From CAZRHH01 sp964599885 (GTDB lineage Bacteria; Chloroflexota; Dehalococcoidia; DSTF01; JACRBR01): a stretch of DNA of 64,000 nt. The position numbers and the translations under genes are program-made. The DNA is taken from contig CAZRHH010000010.1 in NCBI GenBank assembly GCA_964599885.1, positions 1 to 64,000 on the forward strand. Direction: 5' to 3'. Position 1 is the stretch's first letter; each line of letters opens with the position of its first letter. The notes beneath the pieces were generated by a model. The model was not told the origin of the DNA, ran no database searches, and saw only the letters and a list, made by a program, of their open reading frames with translations. Of this stretch, positions 26,039 to 34,726 are shown in pieces.

Positions 26039-26959
26039 ATGATCGTACAGGTGCCTAAGTCGGCTGACTTTGCCGAGGCCGGGATCTCATTGCTGAACCT
26101 GTCGTGGGACACAGTGTCCTCGCTCTATATGGAGCTCGAAAACGGAGAGGTGGAAGAGTGGGATGACGACGGAACGGTGACGGACGAGTTCTGGGCTGCC
26201 GCTCAGCGACCGCTAGCTAACGCCGTCACGCTCGTGCTGCAGGGAGCGGAGTTCCTGCTCAAAGGCCGAATCGCCGAGGTCAGCCCCTACCTACTGTTGC
26301 TTGGACCACCTCGTGAATGGCCGGGAGGCTGTGCGGAACAGGACACGCCTTTCGCGGCGTTTCGAACCATCGACGCGCAGGATCTGACGCGAGTGCACGA
26401 CTCGGTGCGCACCGACCGACTCGACCGAGCATTTCGAGGGCGCATCGATGAGATGCGAACACTGCGAAACTCGATAATGCATAGTGTAGATAAGCAGACC
26501 AGACACGCACCGTCTGAACTCTGGACCCGCATCCTGGACATCTATCACTTCCTCGTGGGGCCGTCGCCATGGATGACCGCACGGCGCGAGTATCTGATTG
26601 TGGCACCATCTGCCGTTGCCTACGGCGATGAGCACATCTCTTGGCAAGTCACACGGGAGGCGTTGAAGCTGTTGGAATTGCTGGAACCTGCCGCGGTCCG
26701 ACTGTACCTCGGCGTTGAGAAGAAAAAGCGGTTCCACACATGCCGGCACTGTCAAGACAAGGGCGGGGACTACGACGATATGGACCCAGAGACCGCGCAG
26801 TTGAGACCCGCCAACTCGACGGCGACAAAAATTTACTGTTTCGTCTGCGGCCAGGAGGACGAAGTCTTACGAGTTAGTTGCTCTGAGACAGGTTGTCGGG
26901 GGAGAATCATCCTGGCGGCCACTGGAATCTGCGTTGAATGTGGTGAGAGGCAGCAGTGA
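26039..26959 (+). CDS. HEPN-like protein with C-terminal zinc ribbons
   Basis: A 306-residue protein. Its helical N-terminal part contains RNSIMH (R143 to H148), the R-x4-H motif of HEPN nucleases, in the sequence EMRTLRNSIMHSV. The C-terminal 85 residues hold several Cys pairs (FHTCRHCQDKG, IYCFVCGQED, GICVECGERQ) expected to bind zinc. HEPN domains act as RNases in abortive-infection and toxin systems. It lies next to a type I restriction operon, separated by site S8. The nuclease role is inferred from the motif only; non-catalytic HEPN proteins exist. Confidence 0.6.
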   Translation: MIVQVPKSADFAEAGISLLNLSWDTVSSLYMELENGEVEEWDDDGTVTDEFWAAAQRPLANAVTLVLQGAEFLLKGRIAEVSPYLLLLGPPREWPGGCAEQDTPFAAFRTIDAQDLTRVHDSVRTDRLDRAFRGRIDEMRTLRNSIMHSVDKQTRHAPSELWTRILDIYHFLVGPSPWMTARREYLIVAPSAVAYGDEHISWQVTREALKLLELLEPAAVRLYLGVEKKKRFHTCRHCQDKGGDYDDMDPETAQLRPANSTATKIYCFVCGQEDEVLRVSCSETGCRGRIILAATGICVECGERQQ

Positions 26960-26977
26960 CGATGTTGTCATCGTGTC
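26956..26977 (+). repeat. Island dyad site S8
   Basis: GTGACGAT-GTTGTC-ATCGTGTC. It overlaps the stop codon of the HEPN-like gene and precedes the hsdR 3' end. Confidence 0.7.
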
Positions 26978-27005
26978 GCTGCTTCACCGCTTCGCCCTTG
27001 GCCAT

Positions 27006-30000
27006 TCATCGCGCCCAATCGTCCGCTACTAGTTCGGCCTGTTGCAGCACCAGTTGCACGGCAGCGTCCGCGAAGTCGGGTGGGTAACCAAACTTGTTCA
27101 GGACTCGCTTTACGTCTCGACGCAGGCGCGCCCGTACGCTCTCTTTCGTCGTCCAGTCAACGGTGACGGCGGCTCGAATCGCTTTCACGACCTCCACCGC
27201 GATGACCTTCAGTTTGTCATCACCCAACACTTCGTACGCGCTCTCGTTCTCGGCCAGTGCGTCGTAGAATGCCACCTCGTCATCAGTCAGACCGAGTTCC
27301 TCTCCGCGTTCCTCGGCCTGTTTGATTTCCTTCGCAATTTGGATGAGTTCTTCGATGACCTGTGCGGCCTCGATGCTCCGCGCCTGATAGCGCCGTAGCG
27401 TTTGTTCTAACATCTCGGAAAAGGTGCGAGCCTTTACGACGTTCTTCTTCGAAGTCTTCTTGATGGTGTCGTCGAGCAGACGCTGAAGAAGTTCGACCGC
27501 AAGATTTCGCTGCGGTAAATCGCGCACCTCGGCGAGGAACTCGTCCGAGAGGATAGAGATGTCGGGCTTGTCGAGTCCGGCGACCTTGAAAATGTCTACG
27601 ACTTCGTCACTGACGAGTGCCTTGGAGACAATCTGTCTGATGGCGTGGTCGAGTTGCGCTGGCGACTGGCCGCTCCCATTTGTCCGCTTCGCGAGCGCCG
27701 CTCGCACGGACTGAAAGAAGCCGACATCATCGCGTATCGCAATTGCGGCGTCGTGAGGGACGGCTAGTGCGAACGCTGCCGACAACTTCGAGACGCCATC
27801 GAGCAACCGAGCCTTGCCGTCCTCCTGCGTGAGGATGTGTTCGATTGCGCGAGCGATGACCGTGAGCCGTTCTGTCTCCGCCGTTGTCGCATGGTACGGC
27901 TGCCAGTCGAACCCGTGGAACATGCCGCACACGATTTCATACTTACCTTGCATGGCCTTCGCGGCCTCATCCTGATTGATGGCCGTTTCGCCCTTGCCGC
28001 CACTCTGGGTGTAGGTCGCAAGTGCGGTACGGAGTTCGTTCGCGAGGCCGAGATAATCGACGACGAGTCCACCGGGCTTGTCACGGAAGACGCGGTTCAC
28101 TCTGGCGATGGCCTGCATCAACGAGTGCCCGTGCATCGGCTTATCAATGTACATGGTGTGCAGCGGCGGCACGTCGAATCCGGTAAGCCACATGTCGCGC
28201 ACGATGACTACCTTCAACGGGTCTTCGGGATTCTTGAACCGCTTGGCGATGCGCTCACGAGCGTCCTTTGTACGGACATGTTGCTGCCACTCTGTTGGGT
28301 CGTCTGTCGAGCCGGTCATCACGACCTTCAGTTCGCCGGTAGCGTCGTCGGTGCTACCCCATTGAGGACGGAGCTTCACCAACTCCCCATACATGGCAAC
28401 CGCAATGGTGCGGCTCATACATACAATCATCGCCTTACCTTCGAGAGCGCCCTGCCGAGCCTCGAAGTGGTCTACGAGGTCAGCGGCAATGAGGGCGAGG
28501 CGCTTCTCCGTGCCAGCGATGGCTTCAAGTGCTGCCCACTTCGACATGAGCTTATTCTTGTGCTGCGGCTCCTCACCCTCGGTGACCTCGTCGAACTCAG
28601 CATCGAGGGTCGGCTTCTCTTCTTCGTTGAGTTCGAGCTTTGCTAGGCGAGACTCGTAGTAGATGCGCACGGTTGCGCCGTCTTCGACCGCTTGCCGGAT
28701 GTCGTAGATGGAGATGTAGTCGCCGAACACCGCCTTCGTGTTCGCGTCTGTCAGTTCGATAGGTGTGCCGGTGAATCCGATGAACGCGGCGTTCGGAAGC
28801 GCATCACGAATGTGCTTTGCGAAGCCGTCGACGAAGTCGTACTGGCTGCGGTGCGCCTCGTCGGCAATCACGATGATGTTGTGCCTGTCGGAAAGCAGCG
28901 GATGCGTGCCCTCCGCCTCGAAGAACTTCTGAATCGTCGTGAAGATAACACCGCCCGACGCCACCGAAAGGCGCTGCCTCATATCCTCGCGGCTCTCAGC
29001 CTGTACCGGCGTCTGTCGCACGAGTTCACGGCACATGGAGAACACGCCGAATAGTTGGTCATCGAGGTCGTTACGGTCGGTTAGTATGACGATTGTTGGA
29101 TTCTCCATCGTAGGTTCGAGAATCAGTCGTCCCGCGTAGAACACCATCGTGAGCGACTTGCCCGACCCCTGCGTGTGCCAAACAACGCCGATGCGTCCGT
29201 CGCCATCCTCCGCCGCTGCGGTGAGCGTTGCGTCTACCGCTTGTTGCACCGCGTGGAACTGGTGATAGGCGGCAATCTTCTTCAGCACTTGTTCGCCGCT
29301 GTCCTCGAACACGATGAAGTGACGGAGGAACGCGAGGAGCCGATGCTTATCGAACAGCCCCTGCACCAGCACTTGTAGTTGAGGCAATCCGGCAGGAGCG
29401 AGTTCCTCTCCGCGAATGGTCTTCCACGGCACAAATCGTTCGCTATCCGACGTGAGAGAGCCGACACGCGCCTCCAACCCATCGGAGATGACGAGAAGTT
29501 CGTTCGGCACGAAGAGTGCGGGTATCTGCTCCTTGTAGTTCTGCAACTTCCTAAACGCTGTCCAGATGTCCGCGCCTTCGTCGGCGACGTTCTTCAGTTC
29601 GATGACGCCGACTGGCATCCCGTTGATGAACACGACGACATCCGGGCGACGTGTGAACTCACCGTCGATGACCGTGAACTGATTGACCACTAGCCAGTCG
29701 TTGTTGTCGGGGTCGTTGAAGTCGATGAGCTTCGCAGCGGCGCCGACGATGTGTCCGTCGTCATCGGCCGCGTACTCTACTTCTACGCCGTCTACAAGGC
29801 GGCGATGGAAGGTGCGGTTGTCGAGAACAAGAGATGGCGTCTCGCGGCGAAGCAGCTTGCGGACGGCTTCGTCTTGTGCGCTGAAGGGGATGTCGGGATT
29901 GAGTCTCGACACCGCCTCGCGCAACCGGCGTTCGAGGAACACGTCACCGTAAGAGTCACGCTCCGGCGCAGGTTCACCGGGCGAAAGGTCTAGCGGCGGG

Positions 30001-30080
30001 AGAACGGTATAGCCGAGTCCCTCGAACCAAGCGAGAGTTGCTTGTTCCACTGCTGACTCTGTGAACCGCCCGGTCTTCAC
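27006..30080 (-). CDS. hsdR: Type I restriction enzyme, R subunit
   Basis: A 1,024-residue translocase and nuclease subunit. A PD-(D/E)xK nuclease site is visible at D147 and E161-x-K163 (RRPDVVVF, VGVIELKN). The SF2 motor has Walker A HTQGSGKSLTM (305-309), DEAH at 407-410, and GFTGTPIEL. A C-terminal helical domain contacts the other subunits. It starts with GTG overlapping the stop of the Abi_C gene (GTGA). All catalytic motifs are intact, so the nuclease is probably functional. Confidence 0.96.
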   Translation of the reverse strand: MKTGRFTESAVEQATLAWFEGLGYTVLPPLDLSPGEPAPERDSYGDVFLERRLREAVSRLNPDIPFSAQDEAVRKLLRRETPSLVLDNRTFHRRLVDGVEVEYAADDDGHIVGAAAKLIDFNDPDNNDWLVVNQFTVIDGEFTRRPDVVVFINGMPVGVIELKNVADEGADIWTAFRKLQNYKEQIPALFVPNELLVISDGLEARVGSLTSDSERFVPWKTIRGEELAPAGLPQLQVLVQGLFDKHRLLAFLRHFIVFEDSGEQVLKKIAAYHQFHAVQQAVDATLTAAAEDGDGRIGVVWHTQGSGKSLTMVFYAGRLILEPTMENPTIVILTDRNDLDDQLFGVFSMCRELVRQTPVQAESREDMRQRLSVASGGVIFTTIQKFFEAEGTHPLLSDRHNIIVIADEAHRSQYDFVDGFAKHIRDALPNAAFIGFTGTPIELTDANTKAVFGDYISIYDIRQAVEDGATVRIYYESRLAKLELNEEEKPTLDAEFDEVTEGEEPQHKNKLMSKWAALEAIAGTEKRLALIAADLVDHFEARQGALEGKAMIVCMSRTIAVAMYGELVKLRPQWGSTDDATGELKVVMTGSTDDPTEWQQHVRTKDARERIAKRFKNPEDPLKVVIVRDMWLTGFDVPPLHTMYIDKPMHGHSLMQAIARVNRVFRDKPGGLVVDYLGLANELRTALATYTQSGGKGETAINQDEAAKAMQGKYEIVCGMFHGFDWQPYHATTAETERLTVIARAIEHILTQEDGKARLLDGVSKLSAAFALAVPHDAAIAIRDDVGFFQSVRAALAKRTNGSGQSPAQLDHAIRQIVSKALVSDEVVDIFKVAGLDKPDISILSDEFLAEVRDLPQRNLAVELLQRLLDDTIKKTSKKNVVKARTFSEMLEQTLRRYQARSIEAAQVIEELIQIAKEIKQAEERGEELGLTDDEVAFYDALAENESAYEVLGDDKLKVIAVEVVKAIRAAVTVDWTTKESVRARLRRDVKRVLNKFGYPPDFADAAVQLVLQQAELVADDWAR

Positions 30081-30799
30081 TCTGCGACCTCCGGCTCCGC
30101 CACCGCTTCAGCAACGTCCGGCTCCTTCACCACTTCACCGGCCTCCGGAGAATCGCCCACAGCGGCGGCGTCATCACCACTGAAGGTTTGGAGAACGTCG
30201 AGGTAAGCCTCGGTATCCACCTTGAACAACACTTCGCTCGCCGGGTACGCCCCGTCGAAGATTCGAACAAGGTCGTGGGCGTCGTCGATGTATTCGTTGA
30301 GAGGAGGATTGTCGTCGTACGCGACAGGCCGGGTGCGTGGCGGCAAGTACGCGAAGTGCGCCCCAAATAGGTAGCTGACGAACGTATCGGCTGCACGAGC
30401 AACGAGGAGCGCCTGTAAAGCGTCAAAGCTGCCATCGCCCTTGTCCCGACCGTGCGCGGCGAAGCCGTGTGCCTTTCGTAACTCGCAAACGCCTTGGACG
30501 ACAGTGTGAAGTCCGCCGAGAGTCTTTCGTAGACTCGCGGCGGCGGAGTCATCTTCGGCAACCTCATCCGGCACCAACCTAAGCCGGTTCGTCGTCTCTT
30601 TGAAGAGCGTTCCAAGCTCCCACGTTTTTTCGTACTGCCATCCGCGCTCCGTGAGAATCGTTCGACACGCGCTCTCCATAATGGTGCGGGAAAGGTCGAA
30701 TGCATACTCAGGCTGTTCAGACACGGCTTTCTCAATCGCGAGTACATGTTGCGTGATGTGTGTAACTCCCCGGTCGATGACCTCGCGAGAGCCGCTCAT
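30077..30799 (-). CDS. Abi_C-type abortive-infection protein inside the hsd operon
   Basis: A 240-residue protein with the Abi_C pattern: LSRTIMESACRTILTERGW, then LHTVVQGVCELRKAHGFAAH, in which RKAHGFAAHG corresponds to the family's RNKxGxxHG box. The C-terminus is acidic and repetitive (VAEAVAEPEVAE). The ATG at 30799 follows GGAGAG; earlier TTG/GTG codons at 30847/30844 are possible. Its place between hsdS and hsdR, overlapping hsdR, is analogous to anticodon nucleases that guard type I systems. A guard role is inferred. Confidence 0.8.
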   Translation of the reverse strand: MSGSREVIDRGVTHITQHVLAIEKAVSEQPEYAFDLSRTIMESACRTILTERGWQYEKTWELGTLFKETTNRLRLVPDEVAEDDSAAASLRKTLGGLHTVVQGVCELRKAHGFAAHGRDKGDGSFDALQALLVARAADTFVSYLFGAHFAYLPPRTRPVAYDDNPPLNEYIDDAHDLVRIFDGAYPASEVLFKVDTEAYLDVLQTFSGDDAAAVGDSPEAGEVVKEPDVAEAVAEPEVAE

Positions 30800-30848
30800 C
30801 GTGAACTCTCCATTGGACAAAGCACCTAGGCTGTTATCGCTCACCAAC

Positions 30849-32192
30849 TCAGTTCACCTGTGGTTCGGGCGCGACCCGTACTTCGCCTGACAATAACTTC
30901 GGGAGCAGCGCGTCACGCAGGGTGGTGAGCGTCTGAGACTCCCGGATGTTGGCGACCAGACGCCGGTATAACGGCTCCACTTGCTCCACGTACCAACCGA
31001 GGACTTCGCCAGATGGGACGACGCATGGGATGGGACGAAATCCGGCTTTCGAGACTTCAAGGAACGTTGTGCCGTTCGCTCGCGCCTTGATGCCCTCCAT
31101 ATTCGCGGCACACCATCGCAACACGAAGTGATTTGGAAGGTCGCGGTCGCAGACCATAGCGATGAACCCTTGGTTCACCGACACCGGAACTTCGGCGATA
31201 GCGAGGTAGCCGATGGGCGCACGCGATGACAACAGAACGGTTCCCGGCGGCAACAGTCCTGAACTGATTTGGGCAAGTCCATCCTGCGTGATGTGACGTT
31301 CGGTATCGAGTAGCGCAGGATGTTCCAGCCGCGACAAATCCTTCGGGGTAGCGAAGCACACATCTCCGTTCCAAAACGACTCTTCGGCGGTGCGAGGCGT
31401 GCTGCCGCCTACCACTCGCGTAACATCGCCGATGGGCGCGACTCGCCACCCTCGCGGAATCTCGCCGAGTTCGCTTGCCTCAAACTCATTCGGGAACAAC
31501 GCGGCAGTCGCGGCATCCATACCCCACGGCTCCTCACCGCTCGCCCTTGCTCGCACGGGGTCAAAGTCCTCGAACCACGACTTGAAGAGGGCGCGTGCCA
31601 AAGCTTCCAGCGCCTCGTCGGTGCGCCGGTTCAGGTGAATCTTGTCATCGAGGGCATTCAGCATCGACGCTATCTCGCGTTGCTCGTCCAGCGATGGCAC
31701 GACCACCGGCAATGCTGACAGCGTCCCCGTGTTGAGGTTGGGCATAGTCGCACCGATTGCGTGACGCACAATCCATGACCTAGTGGCGGGATGAGCCAGA
31801 TAGTAGGACAAATAGGTCGATTCAAGGCGACCGACGCCTGGGCGAACTCTTAGACATCCCGTTCCACAAAGCCAGCCATCTTCCTGCTGGCGAATCAACG
31901 CTCGCCTCTCAACATCTCCTCGTCGGCTGTAGATGATGTCGCCCTCTCGAACGAGATAGCGCGACAGGCGTTGGGCGTCTTCAGGTGTGATGCGAGCGAT
32001 GCCCTCCGGGTTCACCCGGTTTTCGCCGATGTTTTGCGGCATGATTGATGGCACGCCGACAGGAACGTAGTCGGCCGCGTGAAGCTGGCTCCCAAAGGGC
32101 CCTGTCTGGATGTCTCCTCCGCCGCCTCGGCAAAGCTCTCCGAGAGGCACGACATCCCATTCACGCCGCAACTCGAATAGTGATTCAGTCAC
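30849..32192 (-). CDS. hsdS: Type I restriction enzyme, S (specificity) subunit
   Basis: A 447-residue subunit with two target-recognition domains. The first includes VPLGELCRGGGGDIQTG and the central repeat SLDEQREIASMLNALDDKIH; the second starts near IPRGWRVAPIGDVTRVVGGS and ends with the second repeat (REVSQTLTTLRDALLPKLL type: SQTLTTLRDALLPKLLSG). The recognition sequence cannot be read from the protein. It starts with GTG, overlapping hsdM by eight bases. Confidence 0.94.
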   Translation of the reverse strand: MTESLFELRREWDVVPLGELCRGGGGDIQTGPFGSQLHAADYVPVGVPSIMPQNIGENRVNPEGIARITPEDAQRLSRYLVREGDIIYSRRGDVERRALIRQQEDGWLCGTGCLRVRPGVGRLESTYLSYYLAHPATRSWIVRHAIGATMPNLNTGTLSALPVVVPSLDEQREIASMLNALDDKIHLNRRTDEALEALARALFKSWFEDFDPVRARASGEEPWGMDAATAALFPNEFEASELGEIPRGWRVAPIGDVTRVVGGSTPRTAEESFWNGDVCFATPKDLSRLEHPALLDTERHITQDGLAQISSGLLPPGTVLLSSRAPIGYLAIAEVPVSVNQGFIAMVCDRDLPNHFVLRWCAANMEGIKARANGTTFLEVSKAGFRPIPCVVPSGEVLGWYVEQVEPLYRRLVANIRESQTLTTLRDALLPKLLSGEVRVAPEPQVN

Positions 32193-33774
32193 CGGTCACG
32201 CTCGCTAGGCTTGTTCTGATGACTTGTTCCAGTTCGTCGCCCTCGGCAAAGAGTTCGTCCAGCCGCGCAGTCAGCCGCTGCATCTTCTCTTCGAACGGTT
32301 CCGCATCATCCTCGATGTCCTCCGCACCGACGTACCGTCCGGGTGTCAGTGCATAGGTGTGCGCCGCAATGTCATCGGTTGTCGCTGCCTTGCAGTAACC
32401 GGGAACGTCGGTATATTTCCTCACTTCATCCTTGTCCTCGCGCCATGCGTGATACGTATCGGACACGCGCTTGATGTCGTCATCGCTCAACTCGCGATGT
32501 GTCCGGTCGCTCATGTGGCCGAGCTTTCGAGCGTCGATGAAGAGTGTCTGTCGTCGCCGGTCGCGGAACGAGCCGTTGCGCTTGTCGCGAGCGAGGAACC
32601 ACAAACACACGGGAATCTGGGTGTTGTCGAACAATTGCGATGGCAGCGCAACGATGCAGTCCACGAGGTCTGCTTCGACGATGCTTTGGCGGATGACACC
32701 CTCATTCGAGGTATTCGACGACATTGAGCCGTTCGCCATGACGAACCCTGCCGTGCCTGTGGGTGAGAGATGGTGGATGAAGTGCTGTATCCACGCGAAG
32801 TTCGCGTTGCCGACCGGTGGCGTGCCGTATTTCCAGCGCACGTCGTCGCGCAGCGTGTTGCCACCCCAGTCCGACATGTTGAACGGCGGATTCGCGAGGA
32901 CGAAGTCGGCCTTCAAGTCTTTGTGCCGGTCGTTATGAAACGTGTCGCCCTGCTCGATGTGGCCTTCGATGCCACGGATAGCAAGGTTCATCACGCACAT
33001 CTTGTAGGTGTTGTCGTTCATCTCCTGTCCATAGAACGCAACGTGTCCGCGTCTACCACCGTGGGTTTCGATGAACTGCTCGCTCTGCACAAACATGCCG
33101 CCCGAACCGCAGCACGGGTCGTAGATACGTGCGCTGTCGTGCGGGGCGAGCATCGACACGAGCAGACGGACAACGTGTCGCGGCGTGTAGAACTCGCCAC
33201 CCTTCTTTCCTTCGGCGGCGGCGAACTGCCGCAGGAAGTACTGGTACACGTAGCCGAGTACATCTTTGGAGCGATTGTCTTCCGCGCCAAGCCCGATGGT
33301 GCCGATGAGGTCGATGAGTTCGCCGAGTCGGCGCTTGTCGAGCGCCTCGCGGCCGAACTGCTTGAAAAGCTTGCCGCGCAATCGTTGGTTGTCGCGTTCG
33401 ATGAGCGTCATCGCATCGTCGAGCGCCTTACCAATCTCAGGGAGTTTCGCCTTTGCTTGGAGTGTAGACCATCGTGCATCCGGGGGTATCCAGAACACGT
33501 TGTCGGCGAGGTACTCGTCGCGGTCCTCCGGGTTCGCATCGGGGTCTGCGGCTACCTCGGCGTGTTTCTCCGCGAAGGCGTCACCGATGTATTTGAGGAA
33601 CACGAGGCCAAGGACGACGTGCTTGTACTCGGACGAGTCGAGGTTGCCGCGCAGCTTGTCGGCGGCTTGCCAGAGGGTGGCTTCGAACTCGCCGTTCGTA
33701 CCGTTGCCCCCGTTGCGTGTGGCCGGTCGGGGAGGGTTCCCCCTGTCACCTAATGATGTCACGTCGTCCTCCAT
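32185..33774 (-). CDS. hsdM: Type I restriction enzyme, M (methyltransferase) subunit
   Basis: A 529-residue N6-adenine methyltransferase with an N-terminal HsdM helical domain (ATLWQAADKLRGNLDSSEYK), SAM motif DPCCGSGGMF (219-228) and the catalytic NPPF (295-298). It pairs with HsdS for host protection. First gene of a four-gene leftward operon (hsdM-hsdS-Abi_C-hsdR), with AGGAG before its ATG. Gene order and overlaps indicate one transcript. Confidence 0.96.
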   Translation of the reverse strand: MEDDVTSLGDRGNPPRPATRNGGNGTNGEFEATLWQAADKLRGNLDSSEYKHVVLGLVFLKYIGDAFAEKHAEVAADPDANPEDRDEYLADNVFWIPPDARWSTLQAKAKLPEIGKALDDAMTLIERDNQRLRGKLFKQFGREALDKRRLGELIDLIGTIGLGAEDNRSKDVLGYVYQYFLRQFAAAEGKKGGEFYTPRHVVRLLVSMLAPHDSARIYDPCCGSGGMFVQSEQFIETHGGRRGHVAFYGQEMNDNTYKMCVMNLAIRGIEGHIEQGDTFHNDRHKDLKADFVLANPPFNMSDWGGNTLRDDVRWKYGTPPVGNANFAWIQHFIHHLSPTGTAGFVMANGSMSSNTSNEGVIRQSIVEADLVDCIVALPSQLFDNTQIPVCLWFLARDKRNGSFRDRRRQTLFIDARKLGHMSDRTHRELSDDDIKRVSDTYHAWREDKDEVRKYTDVPGYCKAATTDDIAAHTYALTPGRYVGAEDIEDDAEPFEEKMQRLTARLDELFAEGDELEQVIRTSLASVTGD

Positions 33775-33830
33775 ACTCCTGGTGAAACGAGTTTACACTC
33801 GCGGTTGACGATGTTCGCTTGACTTCGTGC

Positions 33831-33852
33831 GACACGACGCCAATATCGTGTC
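33831..33852 (+). repeat. Island dyad site S9
   Basis: GACACGAC-GCCAAT-ATCGTGTC. It lies between the hsd operon and the TIR gene; one mismatch at the inner end of the left arm. Confidence 0.72.
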
Positions 33853-33854
33853 CG

Positions 33855-34655
33855 TTAGGACAGTCTTATTGTTTCGACCTCGCCTGGCTCGCCCAAAGCC
33901 TCCATTGAGATGCCGAATGCGACGAACGACGGCAGAGCGGCGAGTTCGACGTAGGCGCTGACGCCGGGAGACACGCGATCGCCGCTCCCAAACCATGACA
34001 CCTGTTCTCCGTTGAATTCGCCAGTGCTCTCGACTGCGGTCGTCTTCGTTGCCGAAATGCCACCGCCACCAGCAGGTCCGTGTCCCCAATTCACCACTTC
34101 GGCATCCGCGGGGACAATAAAGCGCCAGTACAGAGCCTCCCCGAAACGCGGCCTCACTTCGACGGTCACGCCATTTCGTGCGGTGTAACTGACATTCCAC
34201 ACGTACTGGGTCGCCGCAGTAGCGGGGAGGTCTGGCGCCCGGTGTTCAATCGCAGATCGGACTTCTTCACACCAGTTAGGATTCGCCATACTGATGCAAA
34301 GCCGTACCCTCAGGGCCGGGGGCACATCCTCAATTGCAATATCGTGAAGCAGTCCGATGAGAGGAAAATCCGTCCCTCGGTCGCTTAAGGCGCGATGAAG
34401 GGCATACGCAAGCTCTTCCCTACATGCTTCGCTTTCGACAGAGTTTGCGGTTAGCAAATACGCCCAACCGGCATAATCGCCTTCGATGATCTGCTTCGCG
34501 ATTTGTTCCCATAGACGCTGCCCGCGGTGCAACGCGACCTTGTCGTACTTCGCGCGCACTCCGCAATTCGCGAGTTGCTGCACGAGATACTCGAAATCTC
34601 CCTCGTCATCGTCAACCCATGCGTAAGTGACCCAAACCTCAGGTGGACTCTGCAT
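33855..34655 (-). CDS. TIR-domain protein with unassigned C-terminal domain
   Basis: A 266-residue protein. Residues 6-135 form a TIR domain: the first strand VWVTYAWVDDDEGDF, the helix and strand pair GVRAKYDKVALHRGQRLWEQ, and SEACREEL, where E81 occupies the catalytic Glu position (C-x2-E-L) of NAD-cleaving TIRs. Residues 145-266 are beta-rich and unassigned. Bacterial TIR proteins commonly deplete NAD after sensing phage; the C-terminal part may be the sensor. Start supported by GGGAG. It sits between site S9 and the integrase. Confidence 0.75.
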   Translation of the reverse strand: MQSPPEVWVTYAWVDDDEGDFEYLVQQLANCGVRAKYDKVALHRGQRLWEQIAKQIIEGDYAGWAYLLTANSVESEACREELAYALHRALSDRGTDFPLIGLLHDIAIEDVPPALRVRLCISMANPNWCEEVRSAIEHRAPDLPATAATQYVWNVSYTARNGVTVEVRPRFGEALYWRFIVPADAEVVNWGHGPAGGGGISATKTTAVESTGEFNGEQVSWFGSGDRVSPGVSAYVELAALPSFVAFGISMEALGEPGEVETIRLS

Positions 34656-34683
34656 ATCGGCTCCCTTCTACTTGATAGTGTCG

Positions 34684-34705
34684 CGCAAAGAGGCAATATG
34701 GTGCG
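34684..34705 (+). other. Degenerate dyad-like sequence before the integrase
   Basis: CGCAAAGA-GGCAAT-ATGGTGCG: the right arm has one change from ATCGTGCG, and the left arm is largely lost. It lies 21 bases upstream of the integrase start. It could correspond to an attI-like acceptor site, but the match is weak. Confidence 0.25.
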
Positions 34706-34726
34706 ACCCGAAGGAGGGGTCGCGCC

